A stretch of DNA of 64,000 nucleotides from assembly GCF_003544915.1 (NCBI RefSeq), contig NZ_CP032097.1, forward strand, positions 2,480,001 through 2,544,000, read 5' to 3'. The stretch comes from Arcobacter ellisii. Its GTDB lineage: Bacteria > Campylobacterota > Campylobacteria > Campylobacterales > Arcobacteraceae. This document shows, in pieces, positions 9,695 through 20,304 of the stretch. A model generated the notes under the pieces. It saw nothing but the letters and a program-made list of their open reading frames with translations, was not told the origin of the DNA and ran no database searches. Numbering within the stretch: position 1 is the first letter of the stretch; every line of letters starts with the position of its first letter. Made by a program: the position numbers and the translations under genes.

Positions 9695-10975
9695 GTGGAA
9701 AAATTTAGTATAAAAAAATTAGTAAAACCATTTAATATTGAAATAGATTCAATTGCAAGTGATAAATCAATATCACACAGATGTGCTATGTTTTCACTTT
9801 TTTCGTCTCAAACTTCATATATAAAAAATTATTTAACGGCTGAAGATACTTTAAATACTTTGAGTATTGTTGAACAACTTGGAGCAATTATAAAAAGAGA
9901 TGGAAGTTATGTTGAAATAACTCCAACACAAACTTTAACTGAACCATCTAATGTTTTAGATTGTGGAAACTCTGGAACTGCGATGAGACTATTTTGTGGT
10001 TTACTTGCAAGTGTTGATGGAGCATTTACACTAACAGGTGATAAATACTTAAGAAATAGACCTATGAAAAGAGTTGCAGATCCTTTAAGAAGTATTGGTG
10101 CTTTAATTGATGGAAGAGAAAATGGAAATAAAGCTCCTTTATTTATTAGAGGAGTAAAAGAACTTCAACCATTTACTTATCATTCACCTGTTGATTCTGC
10201 ACAAGTAAAATCAGCTATGATTCTTGCAGCTCTTAGAGCAAATGGAATTTCAAAATATAAAGAAAATGAACTTACACGTGATCATACTGAAAGAATGTTA
10301 AAAGGTATGGGTGCAACTTTAGAAAATGATAGTGAAGGATATATAAATATTCATCCTTTAACTGGACATTTAAAACCTCTAAATATTACAGTCCCAACCG
10401 ATCCAAGTTCAGCATTTTTCTTTGCTGTTGCAGCTGCAATTACTCCAGATTCAAGAGTTCTAATAAAAAATGTAACATTAAATCCAACAAGAGTTGAAGC
10501 TTATGAAGTTTTAAAAAGAATGGGTGTAATTGTAAACTTTATTGAAAAAGAGAATGTTTATGAACCAATTGGAGATATTGAAGTAATTTACAATGAATTA
10601 AATGGTGTAGAAGTTAGTGAAAATATCTCTTGGTTAATTGATGAATTACCTGCTCTTTCAATTGCTATGAGTTTAGCAAAAGGAAAATCAAAAGTTTCAA
10701 ATGCAAAAGAATTAAGAGTTAAAGAGAGTGATAGAATCTCAAGTGTTGTAAATAATCTTAAACTTTGTGGTGTTGAATATACAGAGTTTGAAGATGGTTA
10801 CGAAATAGTTGGTGGAACGATGAAAAAAGCTATAATAAATTCACATGGAGACCATAGAATTGCAATGAGCTTTTCAATTGCTGGATTAAATTGTGATATG
10901 GATATTGAAGATACTCAATGTATAGAAACTTCATTTCCAAATTTTAAAGAGATTGTTGACTCGTTATATAAATAA
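9695..10975 (+). CDS. aroA: 3-phosphoshikimate 1-carboxyvinyltransferase (EPSP synthase) AroA
   Basis: Sixth step of the shikimate pathway: transfers enolpyruvyl from PEP to shikimate-3-phosphate. Substrate-binding motifs are DKSISHR at 23-29, GNSGTAMR at 91-98 and [17 protein letters not shown] and the C-terminal GDHRIAMSF are also present. The length of 426 residues fits. The GTG start has GGGAAAAA upstream and lies 15 bases after pheT. The gene belongs to the pheS-pheT-aroA-ispH run. Confidence 0.96.
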   Translation: MEKFSIKKLVKPFNIEIDSIASDKSISHRCAMFSLFSSQTSYIKNYLTAEDTLNTLSIVEQLGAIIKRDGSYVEITPTQTLTEPSNVLDCGNSGTAMRLFCGLLASVDGAFTLTGDKYLRNRPMKRVADPLRSIGALIDGRENGNKAPLFIRGVKELQPFTYHSPVDSAQVKSAMILAALRANGISKYKENELTRDHTERMLKGMGATLENDSEGYINIHPLTGHLKPLNITVPTDPSSAFFFAVAAAITPDSRVLIKNVTLNPTRVEAYEVLKRMGVIVNFIEKENVYEPIGDIEVIYNELNGVEVSENISWLIDELPALSIAMSLAKGKSKVSNAKELRVKESDRISSVVNNLKLCGVEYTEFEDGYEIVGGTMKKAIINSHGDHRIAMSFSIAGLNCDMDIEDTQCIETSFPNFKEIVDSLYK

Positions 10976-10983
10976 GGTAAATA

Positions 10984-11820
10984 ATGGAAATTAAATTAGC
11001 ATCAAATTATGGATTTTGTTTTGGTGTAAAAAGAGCTATTAAAATTGCTGAAGACTATAAGAATTCGGCAACAATGGGACCACTAATTCATAATCAAGAT
11101 GAAATAAATAGATTAAAAAATGATTTTAATGTAGGTTTATATACAAATTTAAGTGATGTGAAAGAGAATGATACAGTAATCATCAGAACACATGGTATTC
11201 CTAAAAATGATTTAAAAAATTTAAGAAAATTAAATGCAAAAGTCATAAATGCAACTTGTCCTTTTGTTACTACTCCTCAACAAATAGTTAAAAAAATGTC
11301 AAGTGAAGGGTACTCTATTCTTATTTTTGGAGATGCTGATCATCCTGAAGTAAAAGGTGTACAATCATATGGAGAAGACCAAGATGATGTACATATTATT
11401 TTAGAACCATCTGATTTAGAAAAAATCACTTTTAAAAATAATAAAATTGCAACCGTTGCACAAACTACAAAAAAGAAAGAAAAGTATCTTGAAATTGTAA
11501 ATGCCTTAATTTTAAAAAATAAAGAAGTTAGAGTATTTAACACAATTTGTGATGCTACATTTGAGAATCAAGATGCAGCAAGAGAACTATCAAAAGAAGT
11601 TGATATTATGATTGTAATTGGTGGTAAAAATTCATCAAATACAAAACAATTACACTCAATTTGTATTGAAAATTGTCCCGATTCATATCTAATAGAAAAT
11701 GAAAATGAACTAGATATAAATTGGTTTTTAAACAAAAAATTGTGTGGAATAACTGCTGGTGCAAGCACGCCTGACTGGATAATTCAACAAGTAGTAAACA
11801 AAATAAAATCATTTAACTAA
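10984..11820 (+). CDS. ispH: 4-hydroxy-3-methylbut-2-enyl diphosphate reductase IspH
   Basis: Last enzyme of the non-mevalonate isoprenoid pathway, a 4Fe-4S protein producing IPP and DMAPP. The cluster cysteines C12 (GFCFGVKRA), C92 (NATCPFV) and C189 (NTICDAT) are all present, with substrate histidines H36, H70 and H120. At 278 residues it is a compact form. It starts 8 bases after aroA and precedes rpsA, an ispH-rpsA neighbourhood known from many bacteria. Other isoprenoid genes in this window are ispE and dxs. Confidence 0.97.
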   Translation: MEIKLASNYGFCFGVKRAIKIAEDYKNSATMGPLIHNQDEINRLKNDFNVGLYTNLSDVKENDTVIIRTHGIPKNDLKNLRKLNAKVINATCPFVTTPQQIVKKMSSEGYSILIFGDADHPEVKGVQSYGEDQDDVHIILEPSDLEKITFKNNKIATVAQTTKKKEKYLEIVNALILKNKEVRVFNTICDATFENQDAARELSKEVDIMIVIGGKNSSNTKQLHSICIENCPDSYLIENENELDINWFLNKKLCGITAGASTPDWIIQQVVNKIKSFN

Positions 11821-11840
11821 GAGTTTTTAAGCCTTTTTTC

Positions 11841-11848
11841 TGTATAAT
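11841..11848 (+). promoter_or_regulatory. -10 promoter element of rpsA
   Basis: TGTATAAT lies 39 bases upstream of the rpsA ATG in the 67-base ispH-rpsA gap. It gives rpsA its own promoter in addition to any readthrough from ispH. Confidence 0.7.
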
Positions 11849-11887
11849 CGTTCCATTTAATAAAACTGGTAAATATGAAGGAATAAA

Positions 11888-13540
11888 ATGGGTATCGAAG
11901 ATATTGATTTAGGTGAAGACTTTGATTTTGAGCAAATGCTTAATGAGTCTTTTGAGAATTCGGAAAATAATTCTGTGGTTGATGGTGTAATTGTTGAAAT
12001 TACTAATGAAAGAGTTTTAGTTGATGTTGGTCAAAAAATTGAAGGTCAATTATCTGTTTCAGAAATTACAATCGGTGGTGAAGTAAAATACAAAGTTGGT
12101 GATGTAATCCCTGTTATGTTAATGGGTAATAGAGGAGAAAGACCAAGTATTTCTCACAAAAAAGTTTTACAAAAAGAAAAATTTGATGCTTTTGTAAAAG
12201 CTCATGGTGAAAACTTTGAAGATGTAACTATTGAAGGTAAAATCGTTTCTGTTAAACAAAGAGGTGGTTTTATTATCGAAGATGCTGATGGTTGTGAATA
12301 TTTCATGCCTATGGCACAATCTTACCTAAAAGCACAAGGTGCAATTGGAAAAACTGTAAAAGCTAAAGTTATCAAAGTTAATAAAGCTCAAAATTCAATT
12401 ATTGTTTCAAGAAAAAAATTAATTGAAGAATCAAAAGCTGTAAAAGATAACAAAGTTACTGAAATTTTAGATAATAAAGAACCAATCAATGGTATTATCA
12501 AAAAAATTACTTCTTATGGAATGTTTGTAGATTTAGGTGGAATTGATGGTTTAGTAAACTACAATGAAATCTCTTACAAAGGTCCTGTAAATCCTGCAAA
12601 TTATTACAACGAAGGTGATGAAGTTTCTGTTGTAGTTTTATCTTATGACAAAGCAAAACAACACTTATCATTATCAATCAAAGCTGCTTTATCAAATCCT
12701 TGGGAAGAGATTAAAGATGAATTAGAAGTTGGTGATACAATTACTGTTACTGTTTCTAATTTTGAATCTTATGGGGCATTCGTTGATTTAGGAAATGACA
12801 TTGAAGGTTTATTACATATTTCTGAAATTTCATGGAATAAAAACTTAAAAAATCCAAAAGAACTTTTAACAATCGGTGAAGAAATCAATGTTGAAGTTAT
12901 TGAATTAAATGTTGAGCAAAAAAGATTAAGAGTATCTTTAAAAAATTTACAAGAAAAACCTTTCACTAAATTTACTAATGAGCACAAAGTTGGTGATGTT
13001 ATAAAAGGTAGAATTGCTACTTTAACTGATTTTGGTGCATTTGTATCAATTGGTGAAGTTGATGGTTTATTACACAATGAAGAAGCTTCTTGGGAACCAA
13101 ACGCAAAATGTAAAACACTGTTTAAAAAAGGTGATGATGTTGAAGTAAAAATCATCAAAATTGATAAAGAAAAAGAAAATATTTCATTATCAATCAAAGA
13201 AATAGCTGATTCTCCTGCAAAAAGATTCCAAGATACATATAAACTTGGTGATATTGTAAAAGGAACAGTAAAAGATACTAAAGATTTCGGTGTGTTCATT
13301 AAATTAGAAAATAATCTTGATGGATTAATCAGAAATGAAGATTTTGGACCATTAAAACCTGAAGAGATCAAAAATGGTGATGAAATTGAAGCTGTAATTG
13401 TAAATATTGATACTAAAAAAAATAGAGTTAGATTATCAGTAAAAAGATTAGAGCAACAACAAGAGAGAGAAGTTTTAAAATCTGTTAATGATGATTCATC
13501 TATGACTTTAGGTGATATTTTAAAAGATCAAATAAAATAA
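11888..13540 (+). CDS. rpsA: 30S ribosomal protein S1
   Basis: S1 helps the 30S subunit bind and unfold mRNA. The protein consists of about six tandem S1/OB-fold repeats, recognisable by recurring G-(M/A/V)-FV-(D/S)-(L/I)-G and GL(L/V)-(H/N)-(N/I)-E phrases (for example SYGMFVDLGGIDGLV, DFGAFVSIGEVDGLL). The acidic N-terminus is ribosome-binding in other species. At 550 residues it is close to the E. coli length. SD GAAGGAATAA precedes the ATG. A 200-codon antisense frame inside it is a shadow of the repeats. Confidence 0.96.
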   Translation: MGIEDIDLGEDFDFEQMLNESFENSENNSVVDGVIVEITNERVLVDVGQKIEGQLSVSEITIGGEVKYKVGDVIPVMLMGNRGERPSISHKKVLQKEKFDAFVKAHGENFEDVTIEGKIVSVKQRGGFIIEDADGCEYFMPMAQSYLKAQGAIGKTVKAKVIKVNKAQNSIIVSRKKLIEESKAVKDNKVTEILDNKEPINGIIKKITSYGMFVDLGGIDGLVNYNEISYKGPVNPANYYNEGDEVSVVVLSYDKAKQHLSLSIKAALSNPWEEIKDELEVGDTITVTVSNFESYGAFVDLGNDIEGLLHISEISWNKNLKNPKELLTIGEEINVEVIELNVEQKRLRVSLKNLQEKPFTKFTNEHKVGDVIKGRIATLTDFGAFVSIGEVDGLLHNEEASWEPNAKCKTLFKKGDDVEVKIIKIDKEKENISLSIKEIADSPAKRFQDTYKLGDIVKGTVKDTKDFGVFIKLENNLDGLIRNEDFGPLKPEEIKNGDEIEAVIVNIDTKKNRVRLSVKRLEQQQEREVLKSVNDDSSMTLGDILKDQIK

Positions 13541-13553
13541 TAGGAATTATTTA

Positions 13554-15137
13554 ATGAGTAAACATACAATTGTAGTTTGTGATCATATACATGAAGCTGG
13601 TTTACAAATTCTTCAAAATACAGAAGATGTAAACTACGTATATGCAGCAGACGTAAATAAAACAGAGCTATTAGATATTATTAAAGATGCTCATGTGGCA
13701 ATTACTAGATCTTCAACTGATGTTGATGAAAAATTTTTAAATGCTGCAACAAATTTAAAAGCACTTATTAGAGCTGGTGTTGGATACGATAATGTTGATA
13801 TTGATGGATGTAGTAAAAGAGGAATAATCGCAATGAATGTTCCAACTGCAAACACAATAGCAGCAGTTGAATTAACAATGACACATATGTTATCTTGTAT
13901 GAGAAAATTCCCATATGCTCACAATCAATTAAAAAATGATAGAGTATGGAAAAGAGAAGATTGGTATGGAAATGAACTTTATGGTAAAAAATTAGGTGTT
14001 ATCGGTTTTGGTAACATTGGACATAGAGTTGCATTAAGAGCTAAATCATTTGAAATGGATGTAGTTACATACGATCCATATATTCCTTCAACTAAAGCAA
14101 CTGATTTAGGTATCAAATACACAACAAATTTCGAAGACATTTTAGCTTGTGATATTATTACAATTCACACACCAAAAAATAAAGAAACTATTGATATGAT
14201 TTCTTTTGATGAAATTGCAAAAATGAAAGATGGTGTAATTTTAATAAATTGTGCTAGAGGTGGATTATATAATGAAGATGCATTATATGAAAACCTAAAA
14301 TCTGGAAAAATTGCAATGGCTGGAATCGATGTATTCAAAAAAGAACCTGCAACAAATAATCCTTTACTAGATTTACCAAATATAACTGTAACTGCACACT
14401 TAGGTGCAAATACAAAAGAGTCTCAAAAAGAGATTTCTATTCAAGCAGCAAATAATGCTATTGAATCAGCAAGAGGAATTGCATATCCAAATGCCTTAAA
14501 TTTACCAATTGATGAAAGTAAAATTCCTTCATTTGTAAAACCATATATTGAATTAACTCAAAAAATGGCATTTTTATTGGCTCAAATTAGTAAAAGTGAA
14601 ATTAGATCTATCAATATCTCAGCAGAAGGTAAAATCTCTGAATATTTAGACTCTTTACAAACTTTTGCAACAGTTGGTGTTTTAGCTGTAAGTTCTGGAA
14701 GTGAAGTTAATTACGTTAATGCAAACTTCATCGCAAAAGAAAAAGGTATTGAATTAACAATGTCTGAATTATCTAACTTAAGTGGATACCAAAATAAAGT
14801 TACAATCAAAATAACAACTCCAACGGGTGTTAAAACTATTTCTGGAACTGTATTTAATGACGATGTACAAAGAATTGTTGAACTAAGTGGTTTCCAATTA
14901 GACATTGAACCAAAAGGTAAAATGATTATCATGAGAAACAACGATGTACCTGGTGTTATTGGTGAAGTTGGAAAAATCTTAGGTGATAACAAAATAAATA
15001 TTGCTGACTTTAGATTATCAAGAGGTAAAGAGGGTGCATTAGCAGTTATTCTTCTTGATGAAAAACCAAGTTCAGAAGTAATTAAAAAACTTGATAATTT
15101 AGAAGCTGCAATTGCAGTTGCTTACGCTGAAATATAA
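13554..15137 (+). CDS. serA: D-3-phosphoglycerate dehydrogenase SerA, long form with C-terminal ACT domain
   Basis: First step of serine synthesis, oxidising 3-phosphoglycerate with NAD. The Rossmann motif GFGNIG is at 151-156 and the catalytic residues are R235, E264 and H282. An intervening domain spans about 315-450, and a regulatory ACT domain near 455-527 (NNDVPGVIGEVGKIL) is expected to bind serine. The length of 527 residues identifies the long type. The ATG is 13 bases after rpsA, with AGGAATT as SD. Confidence 0.95.
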   Translation: MSKHTIVVCDHIHEAGLQILQNTEDVNYVYAADVNKTELLDIIKDAHVAITRSSTDVDEKFLNAATNLKALIRAGVGYDNVDIDGCSKRGIIAMNVPTANTIAAVELTMTHMLSCMRKFPYAHNQLKNDRVWKREDWYGNELYGKKLGVIGFGNIGHRVALRAKSFEMDVVTYDPYIPSTKATDLGIKYTTNFEDILACDIITIHTPKNKETIDMISFDEIAKMKDGVILINCARGGLYNEDALYENLKSGKIAMAGIDVFKKEPATNNPLLDLPNITVTAHLGANTKESQKEISIQAANNAIESARGIAYPNALNLPIDESKIPSFVKPYIELTQKMAFLLAQISKSEIRSINISAEGKISEYLDSLQTFATVGVLAVSSGSEVNYVNANFIAKEKGIELTMSELSNLSGYQNKVTIKITTPTGVKTISGTVFNDDVQRIVELSGFQLDIEPKGKMIIMRNNDVPGVIGEVGKILGDNKINIADFRLSRGKEGALAVILLDEKPSSEVIKKLDNLEAAIAVAYAEI

Positions 15138-15146
15138 GGAGAGAAT

Positions 15147-15707
15147 ATGGCAATTGGTATGAGTGAATTAAAAAAAGGATTAAAAATCGAAGTTGATGGA
15201 ATTCCTTACAAAATTACAGAATATCAACATGTAAAACCTGGAAAAGGTGCTGCATTTGTTAGATGTAAAATCAAATCATTTTTAAATGGAAAAGTTATTG
15301 AAAAAACTTTCCACGCTGGTGATAAATGTGAAGTTCCAAATTTACAACAAAAACAAATGCAATTTTTATATGATGATGGTGAATTATTACAATTTATGGA
15401 TAACACAACTTATGAGCAAGAAGGTTTAACTTACGAGCAAGTTGGTGATGCATTTGATTGGATTATCGATGGTATGACTTGTGATATGATGTATTTTAAT
15501 GGAAAAGCAATCACAGTTGAACCACCAATGGTAGTTGAATTAAAAATTGTTGAAACTCCACCTAACTTCAAAGGTGATTCTCAAGGTGGAAGAAAACCTG
15601 CAACTTTAGAATCAGGTGCAGTTGTTCAAATTCCTTTCCATATCTTAGAAGGTGATATTATCAAAGTAGACACTAGAACTGGTGAATACTTAGAAAAAGT
15701 AAAATAG
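15147..15707 (+). CDS. efp: Elongation factor P
   Basis: EF-P rescues ribosomes stalled at polyproline. It has the three-domain, tRNA-shaped layout of 186 residues. The loop [12 protein letters not shown] places K33 at the site that is beta-lysylated in many bacteria; no modification enzymes (EpmA/B) are in this window, so modification is not shown. The C-terminal segment [15 protein letters not shown] is canonical. It starts 9 bases after serA with AAGGAGAG as SD and ends in a shared terminator. Confidence 0.97.
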   Translation: MAIGMSELKKGLKIEVDGIPYKITEYQHVKPGKGAAFVRCKIKSFLNGKVIEKTFHAGDKCEVPNLQQKQMQFLYDDGELLQFMDNTTYEQEGLTYEQVGDAFDWIIDGMTCDMMYFNGKAITVEPPMVVELKIVETPPNFKGDSQGGRKPATLESGAVVQIPFHILEGDIIKVDTRTGEYLEKVK

Positions 15708-15730
15708 TAGCTTTGCTACTATTTTCTTTT
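15701..15730. terminator. Bidirectional terminator between efp and ribD
   Basis: AAAATAGTAGC (15701-15711) and GCTACTATTTT (15715-15725) form an 11-bp stem with a TTT loop. T-rich sequence follows on the plus strand (CTTTTTA) and A-rich precedes it, so it can end transcription from both sides. It covers both stop codons of the convergent genes. Confidence 0.85.
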
Positions 15731-16723
15731 TAGAAACATAATCTTATCTTCTCCAATATAATTCTCATGTAATATTTCAAAGTTTATATCAATATCATTT
15801 AGAGCATTTTGACCATTTTTTATCTTCGAATTTACAATCAATATTAAAAAATCTATTCTCTCTTTTAATTTATCTAATAGTGTGTAAACACCTTCTATCA
15901 TAACAAATTTATAATCAAGTAATTTAAACAAATCATCTGAAATAATTACATTTCTATTAGGAATTCTAAATAAAGGGATATTATTATCAAATATTTTGTT
16001 TTTGCTATAGATAAAAACATCAGGAGCTCGGCCAGCAATATATCTTGCATCAAGGGTTGGTTTATCAACTCTTACACTATTTCCACCAATAACAAGTAAA
16101 TCAATTTTATCTCTTAAAGTATGAACATAAGCCAATGCCCTATTCCCAGATATTTTACCATCAATACTTCCATTTAAAGTTTGTGCCATTTTGAAAAAAA
16201 TACAACTTTTATTTTGCCAGGAAATAAAAGGTAAAAGAAGGTTTAAACCTTCTTCTTCTAATATTCCAACTGATACATCAATATTTGCATTTTTTAATGT
16301 TTCTAAGCCTCCTGCTGCAGTTTTATTTGGATCTTTGACACTAATTATTACTCTTTTTGGTTTTAACTCTTTTAGAAGATTAGCACAAGATGGAGTCTTA
16401 CCTATGTGATTACATGGTTCTAATGTTACATATATATCACAATCATTAAAAAAATCGTTATGATTCTTTAAAAAAAATTCATGAATATCACTTGAACTAC
16501 TTTTTGTTTTAACTACAGAATTTGGATTTACTTTCAAATATGCAGCTTTTAGTGCATTAATCTCTGCATGTGGCATTCCAGCCTCTTTATGAGCTTCAAT
16601 TGCAAGTAATTTTCCATCTTTAACAATTACGCAACCAACAGCAGGATTTGGATAAGTTAAAAGTTGATATTTCCATGCTTCATCAATTGCTAATTTCATA
16701 TAAAAATTATCATCTATTTTCAT
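15719..16723 (-). CDS. ribD: Riboflavin biosynthesis bifunctional deaminase/reductase RibD
   Basis: RibD deaminates and then reduces the pyrimidine intermediate of riboflavin synthesis. The deaminase zinc site is H52/E54 (HAEINAL) with C104 and C113 (PCNHIGKTPSC), after NPAVGCVIV. An insert of about 20 residues rich in Ser and Lys separates these parts. The C-terminal reductase domain begins around residue 175 (KMAQTLNGSIDGKI) with GGNSVRVDKPTLDAR. At 334 residues it is slightly short of E. coli RibD (367). It stands alone after rimP and a hairpin. Confidence 0.93.
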   Translation of the reverse strand: MKIDDNFYMKLAIDEAWKYQLLTYPNPAVGCVIVKDGKLLAIEAHKEAGMPHAEINALKAAYLKVNPNSVVKTKSSSSDIHEFFLKNHNDFFNDCDIYVTLEPCNHIGKTPSCANLLKELKPKRVIISVKDPNKTAAGGLETLKNANIDVSVGILEEEGLNLLLPFISWQNKSCIFFKMAQTLNGSIDGKISGNRALAYVHTLRDKIDLLVIGGNSVRVDKPTLDARYIAGRAPDVFIYSKNKIFDNNIPLFRIPNRNVIISDDLFKLLDYKFVMIEGVYTLLDKLKERIDFLILIVNSKIKNGQNALNDIDINFEILHENYIGEDKIMFLKRK

Positions 16724-16789
16724 TTTATAAATCGCTTTTTTAATAAATTTTAGGAAAGTAGTATATATTAAGTAGTTTTAATTAGTAGT

Positions 16790-16821
16790 TAAAAATTAAA
16801 AGAGAAAATCTCTTCTAATTT
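16790..16821 (-). terminator. Terminator of the infB-rbfA-rimP unit
   Basis: AAATTAAAAGAGA (16793-16805) and TCTCTTCTAATTT (16809-16821) pair with one mismatch around an AAA loop, touching the rimP stop. On the minus strand the stem is followed by TTTTAACT. Moderate intrinsic terminator separating rimP from ribD. Confidence 0.6.
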
Positions 16822-17249
16822 TACCATTCAAAATATGTAGATGCAGCTAAAATTGAATCATATGATAATTCATCTTCACCAAATTCGGTTTTGATTACTA
16901 TTTTTTCATCATCTGCATAAATTAATTGTCCTTTATAAACTTCTGTTGAAAAATCTTTAACTCTTACTTTTTCACCAACTGAAGCTATAAAATGTTCTTT
17001 CTTTTTTAATTTTCTTTCAATTCCTGGAGAACTAACTTCTAAAACATATTCTCCACTCATTGGTTCATTAACATCTAATATTGGAGAAATCATTCTTGAG
17101 ATTTCTGCACATTTATCTAAACTTACTCCACCTTCTGCTGTAACAGAAACTCTAAAAATATTTTTATCATGCTCTTTTACAGTAGATATATCATAAAGTT
17201 TTGCACCTAAGCTTTCAACTGCTAACTTAATTGATTCTTCTAAATTCAT
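16821..17249 (-). CDS. rimP: Ribosome maturation factor RimP
   Basis: RimP assists 30S subunit maturation. The 142-residue protein shows the two-domain pattern, with [17 protein letters not shown] and [14 protein letters not shown] as the recognisable family motifs at about 48-88. It overlaps rbfA by 4 bases and is the last gene of infB-rbfA-rimP. In many bacteria rimP precedes infB; here the order is reversed. Confidence 0.93.
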   Translation of the reverse strand: MNLEESIKLAVESLGAKLYDISTVKEHDKNIFRVSVTAEGGVSLDKCAEISRMISPILDVNEPMSGEYVLEVSSPGIERKLKKKEHFIASVGEKVRVKDFSTEVYKGQLIYADDEKIVIKTEFGEDELSYDSILAASTYFEW

Positions 17250-17605
17250 TCTTCACTACTCTTTGTTTTTCTAATTTGTGCAAATAGATCTTCAATATGT
17301 TTTGATTTTTCTAATGAAGTATCATTTACAAATGTAAAATTTGGACATTTATACCAACCAGTACTTGCTAATATATGAGTTTTTAATCTTCCATTAGCCT
17401 TATTCAAAGATGAAATAATCTCTTTAATTTCATTTTTATCATAGTCAGAACCATCAAAATATACTATTGCATCATATTTACCATTTTTACAGTTAACACC
17501 TGTAATTGGTAAAGAGTTGATTTTTGCATCACTTAAATTTGATAATGCTTCAGGAATTAACTCCATAAGTAATGATTCTGTTCTTTGTAAATTTATACTT
17601 TTCAT
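17246..17605 (-). CDS. rbfA: Ribosome-binding factor A RbfA
   Basis: RbfA binds the 30S subunit late in assembly and is linked to cold adaptation. The 119-residue sequence has the KH-like layout: N-terminal [19 protein letters not shown], then [17 protein letters not shown] and the C-terminal [17 protein letters not shown] motif. The start shares one base with the infB stop and the end overlaps rimP by 4 bases, so translation is likely coupled with IF-2. Confidence 0.92.
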   Translation of the reverse strand: MKSINLQRTESLLMELIPEALSNLSDAKINSLPITGVNCKNGKYDAIVYFDGSDYDKNEIKEIISSLNKANGRLKTHILASTGWYKCPNFTFVNDTSLEKSKHIEDLFAQIRKTKSSEE

Positions 17606-20304
17606 TAATTATCTACAGATACTTTTTCTTCAATTTGGATAAATGTTTCGATAAAATCTCCAACTTTTATATCATTGAATTTTTCAAACATAATACCACA
17701 CTCATATCCATTTGCAACTTCTTTAACATCATCTTTAAATCTTTTTAGTGATGAGATTTTACCTGTATAAGTTACAACACCATCTCTAATAATTCTTGCA
17801 TGTCCACCTCTGATAACTTTACCATCAGTTACTAAACATCCAGCAACTGTTCCAACTTTTGGAACAACGAATGTATCTCTAACTTCAGCTTGTCCAGTAT
17901 TCTCTTCTCTAATTACTGCACTCATCATTCCAGATAATGCATCTTTAATGTCATCTATTAAATCATAGATGATTGAATAAGTATTAATAGTTATACCATC
18001 AGCTTTTGCTTTTGCTTTAATTGATCCTGTAGGTCTTACATTAAATCCTAAGATTATACAACCATCACTTGCACCTGCTAGAACTAAATCTGATTCAGTA
18101 ATTCCACCAACTGCGGCATGAATAACTTTTACTTTTACTTCATCATTTGCAATTTTTTCTAACGAACCTTTAATAGCTTCTAAAGAACCACCAACATCAG
18201 CTTTAATAATTACTGGTAATTGTTTAATTTTACCTTCTGCAATCAATCCACTCATCTCTTCTAATGAAACTTTTGTAGATTTAGATAACTCTTTAGCACG
18301 TGCGTGTTCAGCTCTTGTTGTTGCGATATCTCTTGCTTCTTTATCAGAATCCATAACTACCATGATTGAACCAGTTGTTGGAACTTCATTTAATCCTAAA
18401 ACTGTACCTGTTTCTGAAAGTCCTAACTCTTTAACTGGTCTTCCATTATCATCAGTAATTGCTTTTACTCTACCAAAAGTTGTATCACAAACAATATTAT
18501 CACCAATTCTTAGTGTACCATTTTGAACAATAATATTTGCAACTGGTCCTCTTCCTTTTTCTAATGAAGATTCAATAACTGTAGCTTTAGCTTTTGCAGA
18601 TGGATCAGCAGTTAATTCTAATAATTCTGCTTGAATTAAAATATTTTCTAATAATTCATCTATTCCTTCACCTGTTTTTGCAGATACGCCAATAAATTCT
18701 GTATTTCCACCCCAATCAATAGGAGTTAATTCTCTTTCTGCCATTTGTGCTTTAACCATATCTGGATTTGCACTCTCTTTATCCATTTTGTTCATCGCAA
18801 CAATAATTGGACAACCACTTGCTTTTGCATGAGAAATAACTTCTTCAGTTTGAGCTTTAACACCATCATCAGCAGCAACAACAATAATAATAATATCTGT
18901 TACATTTGCACCTCTTGCTCTCATAGCAGAGAAAGCAGCGTGACCTGGAGTATCAACAAAAGTGATTTTTTGTCCATTTTTTTCTACAGTATATGATGAA
19001 ATATGTTGTGTAATTCCACCAGCCTCACCAGCTGCAATTTTTGAACTTCTAATTTTGTCTAATAAAGATGTTTTACCATGGTCAACGTGTCCCATAATTG
19101 TAACAACTGGAGGTCTGGTTACAAATGATGATTCATCAACATCTTCTCCATGATAATCTTCAATATAATTAACATCTTCTAATGCATCTTTAACTGTAAC
19201 TTCAATACCAAACTCTTCACCAAGAATTTCTAACTCATCTTGTTTTAAGAAGTCATTTTTTGTAACCATCATACCTAAACTAAATAATACCGTTATAACT
19301 TCAGCAGGTGATTTTCCACAAGCTTCAGCGAACTCATATACTCTAATATCTTCAGGAATTGTAACTTCTTTAATTTCAACTACTTCATTAGTTCTTGCTA
19401 TTCTTTTCTTTCTTTTTCCTCTTTTTAAACCTTGAGGAGCATTTCCAAATGCAGCTGGTCTTGAACTTCTTGATTGTTTTGCTGGATTTTGTGGTTTTGG
19501 TTCATCAAATATTTTAAATGTATCACCTAAATCCATATCAAGTAAAACTACTTCTTCACCTAATAAAGAGTCATCTGAACTTACAAAATCATCTGAATAT
19601 TCTCTTGCAACTTCAAGTTTTTTACCATGGTCTTGTGCTTTAACAATCGTTTTCTTTTTCTCTTTTTTGATTTTAGCTTTTTTAGCTTCTTCACTTGTAT
19701 TTACAGAATAATTGTTATTATTTGATTTTTCTTCTTCTTCATTCCCACCTAAAATCTCACTTAAAGATTTCATCTGTTTTTTTGGTTGAATTTCTGAATC
19801 AATATTATTATTACTTCTAACATCTAAATCATCTTTTGCTTTTTTCTTCTTAATAATAACTAATCCTCTTCTCTTAGGAACAATTTTATTTGAGTTATCA
19901 GCATTTAATTCAGGTTTGTCAAATTCTTCTTGAGTTTTTGAAGGAGCTTTTGAAATAGGTTTAGAAATTGCTACTTTTTTTAATTCAGGTTTTCTTATTT
20001 GTTCATTATCTTTTTTTTCAATTATTTCTTCTTTTTCTTTTTTCTCAACTAAAACTTCAACTTTTTCGTTTTCTTTAGTATCTTCTTTTTTGATTGTTTT
20101 CTTTATCTTCGAAGGTGATTTATCAGAAATTTTTGAACTTTTTCCTGTCATAATATAGTTTGCAATCTCTTCAGCATCTTCAAATGATACTGCACTTTGC
20201 GGTGATTTTAGTTCTATTCCTAAATCTTTAGCTTTCGTTATAACGTCTTGGCTACTTGCTCCCGCTTCTTCTGCAATTTCATAAACTCTTACTTTATCTG
20301 ACAT
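17605..20304 (-). CDS. infB: Translation initiation factor IF-2
   Basis: IF-2 is the GTPase that places initiator tRNA on the 30S subunit. At 899 residues it has an N-terminal IF2_N module (1-55), a long charged Lys/Glu-rich linker (about 56-300), a second IF2_N-like module (about 315-380), and the G domain with GHVDHGKT at 405-412, then DTPGHAAF and NKMD. Domains II-IV follow. The start overlaps the end of ylxR by 11 bases. The linker is low-complexity and so prone to spurious antisense frames. Confidence 0.98.
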   Translation of the reverse strand: MSDKVRVYEIAEEAGASSQDVITKAKDLGIELKSPQSAVSFEDAEEIANYIMTGKSSKISDKSPSKIKKTIKKEDTKENEKVEVLVEKKEKEEIIEKKDNEQIRKPELKKVAISKPISKAPSKTQEEFDKPELNADNSNKIVPKRRGLVIIKKKKAKDDLDVRSNNNIDSEIQPKKQMKSLSEILGGNEEEEKSNNNNYSVNTSEEAKKAKIKKEKKKTIVKAQDHGKKLEVAREYSDDFVSSDDSLLGEEVVLLDMDLGDTFKIFDEPKPQNPAKQSRSSRPAAFGNAPQGLKRGKRKKRIARTNEVVEIKEVTIPEDIRVYEFAEACGKSPAEVITVLFSLGMMVTKNDFLKQDELEILGEEFGIEVTVKDALEDVNYIEDYHGEDVDESSFVTRPPVVTIMGHVDHGKTSLLDKIRSSKIAAGEAGGITQHISSYTVEKNGQKITFVDTPGHAAFSAMRARGANVTDIIIIVVAADDGVKAQTEEVISHAKASGCPIIVAMNKMDKESANPDMVKAQMAERELTPIDWGGNTEFIGVSAKTGEGIDELLENILIQAELLELTADPSAKAKATVIESSLEKGRGPVANIIVQNGTLRIGDNIVCDTTFGRVKAITDDNGRPVKELGLSETGTVLGLNEVPTTGSIMVVMDSDKEARDIATTRAEHARAKELSKSTKVSLEEMSGLIAEGKIKQLPVIIKADVGGSLEAIKGSLEKIANDEVKVKVIHAAVGGITESDLVLAGASDGCIILGFNVRPTGSIKAKAKADGITINTYSIIYDLIDDIKDALSGMMSAVIREENTGQAEVRDTFVVPKVGTVAGCLVTDGKVIRGGHARIIRDGVVTYTGKISSLKRFKDDVKEVANGYECGIMFEKFNDIKVGDFIETFIQIEEKVSVDN

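Noticed and set aside
12769-13371. 200-codon open frame antisense to rpsA
   Set aside because: It mirrors the repeated S1 domains, has no SD and no recognisable protein features; a codon-bias shadow.
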